A stretch of DNA of 64,000 bases, taken from NCBI RefSeq assembly GCF_008312835.1, contig NZ_VSKS01000019.1, forward strand, positions 1-64,000, given 5' to 3'. Positions 60,482 through 64,000 of this stretch are shown here, in pieces. Every line of letters starts with the position of its first letter. The stretch's first letter is position 1. The notes under the pieces were generated by a model. That model was not told where the DNA came from, did no database searches, and was given only the letters and a program-made list of their open reading frames with translations. This DNA comes from Streptomyces marokkonensis (lineage in GTDB: Bacteria; Actinomycetota; Actinomycetes; Streptomycetales; Streptomycetaceae). The position numbers and the translations under genes were made by a program.

Positions 60482-60640
60482 GGAGGCTGCCGTTCTGCTC
60501 GGGTTCGTGGGCTACTACGAAAGCCGAGTATCCCACGCGGTGAAAAGCGGTTTTCGCGGATGCGGGCCGTCCTGGGAGAATGGGGCGGTCAGCCGTGCGA
60601 CCGTACCGGCTGCCCGAGCAGAAAGAAGGACGTGCCGATC

Positions 60641-62374
60641 GTGGCTCAGAGCACCGAGACCACCGACTGGGTCTCCCGTTTCGCGGATGAGGTCATCGAG
60701 GAGTCGGAGCGCCGGGCCGCGGGCAAACCTGTTGTCGTCGCGTCCGGACTCTCCCCCTCCGGACCGATCCACCTGGGCAACCTCCGCGAGGTCATGACCC
60801 CGCACCTCGTCGCCGACGAGATCCGCCGCCGCGGCCACCAGGTCCGGCACCTGATCTCCTGGGACGACTACGACCGCTACCGCAAGGTCCCGGCCGGAGT
60901 CGCCGGCGTGGACGAGTCGTGGGCCGAGCACATCGGCAAGCCGCTGACCTCCGTCCCCGCCCCCAAGGGCTCGGCGCACCCGAACTGGGCCGAGCACTTC
61001 AAGGCCGCGATGACCGAGTCGCTGGCCGAGCTGGGCGTGGAGTTCGACGGGATCAGCCAGACCGAGCAGTACACCTCCGGTGTCTACCGCGAGCAGATCC
61101 TGCACGCCATGAGGCACCGCGGCGACATCGACGCGATCCTCGACCAGTACCGCACCAAGAAGGCCCCCGCGAAGAAGCAGCAGCAGAAGCCGGCCGACGA
61201 GGCCGAGCTGGAGGCCGCCGAGGGCTCCGGCGCCGCCGCCGAGGACGACGGCAGCTCCGGCTCCGCCGGGTACTTCCCGTACAAGCCGTACTGCGGCAAC
61301 TGCGAGAAGGACCTGACGACGGTCACCGCGTACGACGACGACTCCACCGAGCTGACCTACGCCTGCACCGCGTGCGGCTTCTCGGAGACCGTCCGGCTGA
61401 ACGAGTTCAACCGCGGCAAGCTCGTCTGGAAGGTCGACTGGCCCATGCGGTGGGCCTACGAGGGCGTGATCTTCGAGCCGAGCGGCGTCGACCACTCCTC
61501 GCCGGGATCCTCCTTCCAGGTCGGCGGGCAGATCGTCGGCATCTTCGGCGGCAAGCAGCCGATCGGGCCGATGTACGCCTTCGTCGGCATCAGCGGCATG
61601 GCGAAGATGTCGTCGTCCCGGGGCGGCGTGCCGACCCCGGCCGACGCGCTGCAGATCATGGAGCCGCAGCTGCTGCGCTGGCTGTACGCCCGGCGCCGGC
61701 CCAACCAGTCCTTCAAGATCGCCTTCGACCAGGAGATCCAGCGCCTGTACGACGAGTGGGACCGGCTCGACGTCAAGGTCGCCGACGGTTCGGCCCTGCC
61801 CGCCGACGCCGCCGCGCACTCCCGCGCGGTGCGCACGGCGAGCGGCGAGCTGCCGAGGACCCCCCGCCCGCTGCCGTACCGCACGCTGGCCTCGGTGGCC
61901 GACATCACCGCCGGTCACGAGGACCAGGCCCTGCGGATCCTCAGCGAGCTGGACCCCTCCGACCCGCTGGGCTCGCTGGACGAGGCCCGGCCGCGGTACG
62001 ACAAGGCCGAGGCGTGGATCAACACCCACGTCCCCGCCGACCAGCGCACCATCGTCCGCGCCGAACCCGACGCCGACCTGCTGAAGTCGCTCGACGAGCG
62101 GGCGCGGCAGTCGCTGCGGCTGCTGCTCGACGGGCTCGCGGACAACTGGTCGCTGGACGGGCTCACCCACCTCGTCTACGGCGTGCCCAAGGTCCAGGCC
62201 GGCTTCTCGGCCGACGCCACGCCCAAGGAGCTGCCGGCGGAGATCAAGACCGCCCAGCGGTCCTTCTTCGCGCTGCTGTACCACCTGCTGGTGGGACGGG
62301 ACACGGGACCGCGGCTGCCCACGCTGCTGCTGGCCGTGGGCCAGGAGCGGGTGCGGGCGCTGCTCGGGGAGTAG
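60641..62374 (+). CDS. lysS: lysyl-tRNA synthetase, class I
   Basis: A 577-residue class I LysRS, the archaeal-type enzyme found in some bacteria, including Streptomyces. S-G-P-I-H-L-G-N-L-R-E is the HIGH region near 40-50 and A-K-M-S-S-S-R-G the KMSKS region. C-G-N-C...C-T-A-C in the middle forms a zinc knuckle, and a Lys/Gln/Glu-rich insertion lies just before it (about 175-205). GTG 60641 is chosen because AAGGA lies ten bases upstream; GTG 60632 is too close to that site. A 50-bp perfect palindrome follows. Confidence 0.95.
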   Translation: MAQSTETTDWVSRFADEVIEESERRAAGKPVVVASGLSPSGPIHLGNLREVMTPHLVADEIRRRGHQVRHLISWDDYDRYRKVPAGVAGVDESWAEHIGKPLTSVPAPKGSAHPNWAEHFKAAMTESLAELGVEFDGISQTEQYTSGVYREQILHAMRHRGDIDAILDQYRTKKAPAKKQQQKPADEAELEAAEGSGAAAEDDGSSGSAGYFPYKPYCGNCEKDLTTVTAYDDDSTELTYACTACGFSETVRLNEFNRGKLVWKVDWPMRWAYEGVIFEPSGVDHSSPGSSFQVGGQIVGIFGGKQPIGPMYAFVGISGMAKMSSSRGGVPTPADALQIMEPQLLRWLYARRRPNQSFKIAFDQEIQRLYDEWDRLDVKVADGSALPADAAAHSRAVRTASGELPRTPRPLPYRTLASVADITAGHEDQALRILSELDPSDPLGSLDEARPRYDKAEAWINTHVPADQRTIVRAEPDADLLKSLDERARQSLRLLLDGLADNWSLDGLTHLVYGVPKVQAGFSADATPKELPAEIKTAQRSFFALLYHLLVGRDTGPRLPTLLLAVGQERVRALLGE

Positions 62375-62382
62375 GCCCAGGC

Positions 62383-62432
62383 CGTACGAGAAGGGGGCGC
62401 CCGGTGATCACCGGGCGCCCCCTTCTCGTACG
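62383..62432. terminator. 50-base perfect palindrome, bidirectional terminator
   Basis: Two perfectly complementary 25-base arms (62383-62407 and 62408-62432) with no spacer, centred on GGTGATCACC. It starts eight bases after the lysS stop and ends two bases before the stop of the convergent DUF2637 gene. Confidence 0.93.
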
Positions 62433-62434
62433 CG

Positions 62435-63754
62435 CTAGGCGATGTGCTCGTCCGTCAGCTCCGCGTTCAGGCGGTTGGAGAACCGGTTCACCATGCGCTT
62501 GGCCTCGGCCTCGTCGAGGGCGACACCGTACGTCGCCTCGACGTCGGCGAGGAACCCGCGCGGGGTGGGCGCTCCGTTCCCGCTCTTTATCGACTCACGG
62601 AACACCTGGTAGTACGCCTCCTCGTCCGGGCCGGAGGCAGGGGTGCCGCCGCCCTCGCCCAGCTCGCGCGTGCGGCCGCCCGGGACCACGGGAATGGGGA
62701 AGCTGCCGGTCTCCTCCGGAGAGGGCTCCGGAAGGGGCGGCTCCTCCTGGTACTCGTCCTGGTACTGCTCGGCGTGCCGCTGTTCCGCGTACCAGCGGGC
62801 GTACTCCTCGTCGGGGTCGTAGGTGGGGTCGTAACCGCCGTGGTACTCGACGGTCTGCGGGTCGCGGGCGTGCAGCCACGGATTGCCCGCGGCCTCTTCC
62901 CGGTACTCCGGGTTCTGATGGCCCTCGAGTTCAAGCCGCTGGTCGCCGGGAGGCACGGGCGCCGAGCCCGCCCGGGCCCCGGCGGCACGACCGCCCGCAC
63001 CCGTGTCGGCGCGGCCGCCCGCGGGAATCTCCGCGGTCCCGGGCGCCGGGGGGAGCAGCGCGGGCTCTATGCCCGCCGCCGCCAGGCCCGCCGGGGCCGT
63101 GTCGGCCAGGGGGACGCCGTACTTGGCGAGGCGCAGCGGCATCAGGGACTCGACCGGGGCCTTGCGGCGCCAGGCGCGGCCGTAGCGGGAGCGGAGACGG
63201 GCCTGGTACACCAGGCGCTCCTGCTCCAGCTTGATCACCTGCTCGTAGGAACGCAGCTCCCACAGCTTCATCCGCCGCCACAGCAGGAACGTCGGGCCGG
63301 GCGAGAGCAGCCAGCGGGTGAGGCGGACACCCTCCATGTGCTTGTCGGCGGTGATGTCGGCGATCCGCCCGATCGCGTGCCGGGCCGCCTCCACGGAGAC
63401 CACGAACAGCACCGGGATCACGCCGTGCATGCCCACACCGAGCGGATCAGGCCACGCCGCCGCGCCGTTGAAGGCGATCGTCGCCGCCGTCAGCAGCCAC
63501 GCCGTCTGCCGCAGCAGCGGGAACGGGATGCGGATCCAGGTCAGCAGCAGGTCCAGCGCGAGCAGGACACAGATACCGGCGTCGATACCGATCGGAAAGA
63601 CGTAACTGAAGTCACCGAAGCCCTTTTGCAGGGCGAGCTCACGGACAGCCGCGTACGAACCCGCGAAGCCGATCCCGGCGATGACGACCGCACCGGTGAC
63701 GACCACGCCGATGAGAACCCGGTGCATCCGTGTCAGCTGCAGTGGCCCGGCCAC
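62435..63754 (-). CDS. DUF2637 membrane protein
   Basis: A 439-residue protein. Four membrane helices in the first 135 residues (V-L-I-G-V-V-V-T-G-A-V-V near 12, then S-Y-V-F-P-I-G-I-D-A-G-I-C-V-L-L) correspond to DUF2637, a domain also seen in plasmid-transfer (Spd-like) proteins of Streptomyces. A basic helical region follows (R-S-Y-E-Q-V-I-K-L-E-Q-E-R) and then a long acidic Pro/Glu/Tyr-rich cytoplasmic tail ending in a small helical domain. GTG 63754 has GGGAGGGGAG upstream. Function unknown. Confidence 0.83.
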   Translation of the reverse strand: MAGPLQLTRMHRVLIGVVVTGAVVIAGIGFAGSYAAVRELALQKGFGDFSYVFPIGIDAGICVLLALDLLLTWIRIPFPLLRQTAWLLTAATIAFNGAAAWPDPLGVGMHGVIPVLFVVSVEAARHAIGRIADITADKHMEGVRLTRWLLSPGPTFLLWRRMKLWELRSYEQVIKLEQERLVYQARLRSRYGRAWRRKAPVESLMPLRLAKYGVPLADTAPAGLAAAGIEPALLPPAPGTAEIPAGGRADTGAGGRAAGARAGSAPVPPGDQRLELEGHQNPEYREEAAGNPWLHARDPQTVEYHGGYDPTYDPDEEYARWYAEQRHAEQYQDEYQEEPPLPEPSPEETGSFPIPVVPGGRTRELGEGGGTPASGPDEEAYYQVFRESIKSGNGAPTPRGFLADVEATYGVALDEAEAKRMVNRFSNRLNAELTDEHIA

Positions 63755-63842
63755 CCGTACTCCCCTCCCGATGCGTGTTGTTGCGCGCAACAGAGTGGCA
63801 CATGTGTGCGGGAGACGGGTGGCCGGTTCTGATTCAGAGGGT

Positions 63843-64000
63843 TCAGTCCTTGCCGGAGGACGACTTCGAGGCCGACGGCGACGCCTTGTCCGACGCCTTG
63901 CCCGACGCGGACGCGGACGGCGAACTGTCCGCCGCACCGGCGCTGTTCGCCTCCGTCACCGAGGCCACCGCCTCCTTGGCCGCCTTCTGCGCGTCCTTCA
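63843..64000 (-). CDS. 3' end of a Ser/Ala/Lys-rich protein, cut by the window
   Basis: The last 52 codons of a minus-strand gene whose start lies beyond the window. The visible part is low complexity, with K-D-A-Q-K-A-A-K-E-A-V-A-S-V-T-E helical sequence and then an A-S-A-S-G-K-A-S-D-K tail ending S-G-K-D. The family cannot be named. It is 89 bases upstream of the DUF2637 gene and on the same strand, so the two may be cotranscribed. Confidence 0.6.
   Translation of the reverse strand, partial: KDAQKAAKEAVASVTEANSAGAADSSPSASASGKASDKASPSASKSSSGKD

Noticed and set aside
1-64000. CRISPR arrays, tRNA genes and insertion sequences
   Set aside because: No regularly spaced repeats, tRNA cloverleaf sequence, transposase or IS terminal repeats were seen on either strand.

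Overview
This is high-GC actinobacterial chromosome, almost certainly Streptomyces. The evidence is the combination of pro-sigma BldN with its anti-sigma factor RsbN, a rex-hemA-hemC-hemD operon preceded by a Rex operator, class I LysRS, several XRE/DUF397 regulatory modules, frequent GTG/TTG starts and GTGA/ATGA stop-start overlaps. The species was not determined. Family names come from reading the translated sequence and from memory; no database search was run.

Layout. (1) 1-16.7 kb is conserved core: the 3' part of a 5S rRNA and its terminator, a HAD phosphatase, an MFS transporter overlapping acuC, and a hypothetical phosphatase. Then follow an excisionase-type HTH protein, the 32-residue ribosomal protein bS22, an SDR epimerase and a PlsC-type acyltransferase. 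On the minus strand lie rsbN, bldN and a SerB-like HAD protein, followed by a glutaredoxin-like protein and rex-hemACD. (2) 16.8-39.0 kb separates hemD from hemB, which are neighbours in the Streptomyces genomes I remember. It holds an XRE/TPR regulator, a frameshifted small Cys/His protein, a methyltransferase and a type I restriction-modification operon in the order hsdR-hsdS-hsdM. Next comes an XRE(DUF5753)/DUF397 pair divergent from a graspetide operon (precursor, ATP-grasp ligase, PIMT-like methyltransferase) and an anti-sigma-type ATPase. The rest is a secreted LysM protein, a SUKH-like protein, a zinc-ribbon HTH protein, a MocR regulator, a B3/4-LysE pair, a small membrane protein and an alpha/beta hydrolase. 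(3) 39.1-46.2 kb has hemB, a DUF4232-like lipoprotein, three single-pass membrane HTH regulators with different outer domains, an aminotransferase and a secreted peptidoglycan-binding protein. (4) 46.4-58.6 kb is a secreted polymorphic-toxin locus: an FG-GAP surface protein, divergent from a ~2650-residue RHS/ricin-lectin/Hint protein with an apparent SCP1.201 (DddA)-type deaminase tip, then a candidate immunity gene. (5) 58.7-64 kb returns to core: argS and lysS divergent, a DUF2637 membrane protein, and the 3' end of a Ser/Ala/Lys-rich gene cut by the window.

The most interesting parts are as follows. The graspetide locus carries a ~95-bp upstream module that is present twice, ahead of the precursor and ahead of the ATPase gene. 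The RHS protein has a deaminase tip with an adjacent orphan gene that may encode immunity. A cluster of transmembrane HTH regulators is coupled to peptidoglycan-binding modules. hemD and hemB are separated by ~22 kb with no visible integrase. The 3' end of the acyltransferase gene is repeated exactly 134 bp downstream.
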